A DNA stretch of 34,025 bases from Bacillota bacterium (GTDB lineage: Bacteria > Bacillota > DTU065). The DNA is taken from positions 1 through 34,025 of the forward strand of contig JAHDNZ010000087.1 of NCBI GenBank assembly GCA_018435125.1, in the 5' to 3' direction. Of the stretch, positions 33,498-34,025 are shown piece after piece; position 1 is the first letter of the stretch; the number at the start of each line of letters is the position of its first letter. Both the position numbers and the translations under genes were made by a program. The notes below the pieces were generated by a model. That model saw only the letters and a program-made list of their open reading frames with translations, was not told the DNA's origin and searched no databases.

Positions 33498-34025
33498 ATG
33501 CCCATCTATCCACCCAATATCAGATTCTCCGACTGCTGGTCATCAGTGGGAGGGATCACGTTCTACCACAGGAATGGGAAGTGCTACTGGCGGAGCAAGC
33601 CGGCCCCGGTGTTTCCCGGGACCCTGGAGCAGCTGGATCACCAGTCGGTGCACCTTCGCGCCCTGGCTGCCTGGCGGACACTGGACCACCAAGTGCAATT
33701 GCAATGGGCGGGGTATGCCGGGGAGGTGGCGGCACACCGGCCGCCGTTCCTGCATGAGAACCACATCAGCGGGTACAACCTGTTCGTGTCGGCATACCAC
33801 GGGTTCGCGACCCTGGGGCAGGAGCATGTACCGGATCCGGCACGGTTCGAGGCGTTTCCTCCGTTTTATGCGGCATTCGTTTCCGCACAGGTTTCCGGGA
33901 ATGCCGATATGGTGCTCCGGTTTTCGCTTTTCGTGGGTGGCACCGAAGATCCGTTGAGGTACCGGACCTTGGGAAAGATCCAGCTGGTTGCCCCCGGAAG
34001 GGGCTGCCATCCCGGGAAGTTGCGG
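33498..34025 (+). CDS. DUF6266-like cassette protein, paralog 4 (runs off the window)
   Basis: The frame is open from the ATG at 33498 to the window end (176 codons); an in-frame GTG at 33492 is possible. The protein closely matches the one at 3433 (FSDCWSSVGGITFYHRNGK, HRPPFLHENHISGYNLFVSAYHG, PLRYRTLGKIQLV). Differences are mostly conservative, so both copies are probably under selection and not simple duplicates. It has the same promoter and 33-bp leader, which implies that another cassette of the same type begins here. The downstream genes are not visible. Confidence 0.7.
   Translation, partial: MPIYPPNIRFSDCWSSVGGITFYHRNGKCYWRSKPAPVFPGTLEQLDHQSVHLRALAAWRTLDHQVQLQWAGYAGEVAAHRPPFLHENHISGYNLFVSAYHGFATLGQEHVPDPARFEAFPPFYAAFVSAQVSGNADMVLRFSLFVGGTEDPLRYRTLGKIQLVAPGRGCHPGKLR

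Overview
The window looks like accessory DNA of a Bacteroidota chromosome, probably order Bacteroidales. The sequence supports this through several promoters matching the Bacteroidetes -7 consensus TAnnTTTG just upstream of genes, lipoproteins with BACON and Fibrobacter-type 'major paralogous' (FISUMP) domains, a SAM-like/arm-domain tyrosine recombinase, and a DUF6371-like primase. No tRNA, rRNA, CRISPR array or housekeeping gene was seen. Family assignments were made by eye from the translated sequence, without database searches.

Layout: (1) 1-2.2 kb holds AT-rich single-gene units on the minus strand (a membrane zinc-ribbon protein and an Mrr-like nuclease), each followed by a diverged structured repeat reminiscent of integron cassettes. 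(2) 2.2-3.4 kb is GC-rich, non-coding and repeat-rich, and contains a nested 76-nt hairpin. (3) 3.4-8.3 kb is a plus-strand cassette: three paralogous proteins with a shared N-terminal pattern, one unrelated protein, then a lysis-like trio (one-TM coiled-coil protein, M15 peptidase, DUF6808-like anchored protein) closed by a terminator. (4) 8.7-10.2 kb is a tyrosine recombinase. (5) 10.2-13.2 kb holds two lipoprotein genes. (6) 13.4-17.8 kb is a minus-strand replication-type operon (two unknown proteins, an HTH protein, a RecA/RepA-like ATPase and a Toprim primase), with three clusters of 9-bp-phased TGTCCC/GGGACA iterons. (7) 18.2-27.5 kb is a defence module. (8) 27.8-31.4 kb holds a lipoprotein, a PD-(D/E)XK protein and small cassettes. 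(9) 31.4-33.5 kb repeats the GC-rich non-coding region of (2), including the same hairpin, and leads into a second, truncated copy of the first gene of (3).

The strongest finding is the defence module. A minus-strand operon encodes an Mrr-type nuclease, a PLD-nuclease/SNF2-like helicase and a 1144-aa gamma-class adenine methyltransferase with a C-terminal target recognition domain (TRD). Facing the methyltransferase gene is a start-less, in-frame alternative TRD on the plus strand, preceded by a Pin-like serine recombinase. A perfect 27-bp inverted repeat (18804-18830 and 20666-20692) bounds the two TRDs. Inversion would replace residues after about 833 of the methyltransferase with the alternative TRD, in frame, and would therefore change the DNA sequence recognised. 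The module carries the Mrr, helicase, methyltransferase and TRD parts of a Type ISP restriction enzyme, split over three genes and made specificity-switchable.

The integrase, iterons, primase/ATPase and lysis-like cassette suggest a phage-satellite-like or integrative replicating element, although no capsid, terminase or conjugation gene was recognised. Long direct repeats about 30 kb apart (2.6-4.0 kb and 32.4-34.0 kb) show that the GC-rich leader plus first cassette gene exists in at least two copies.
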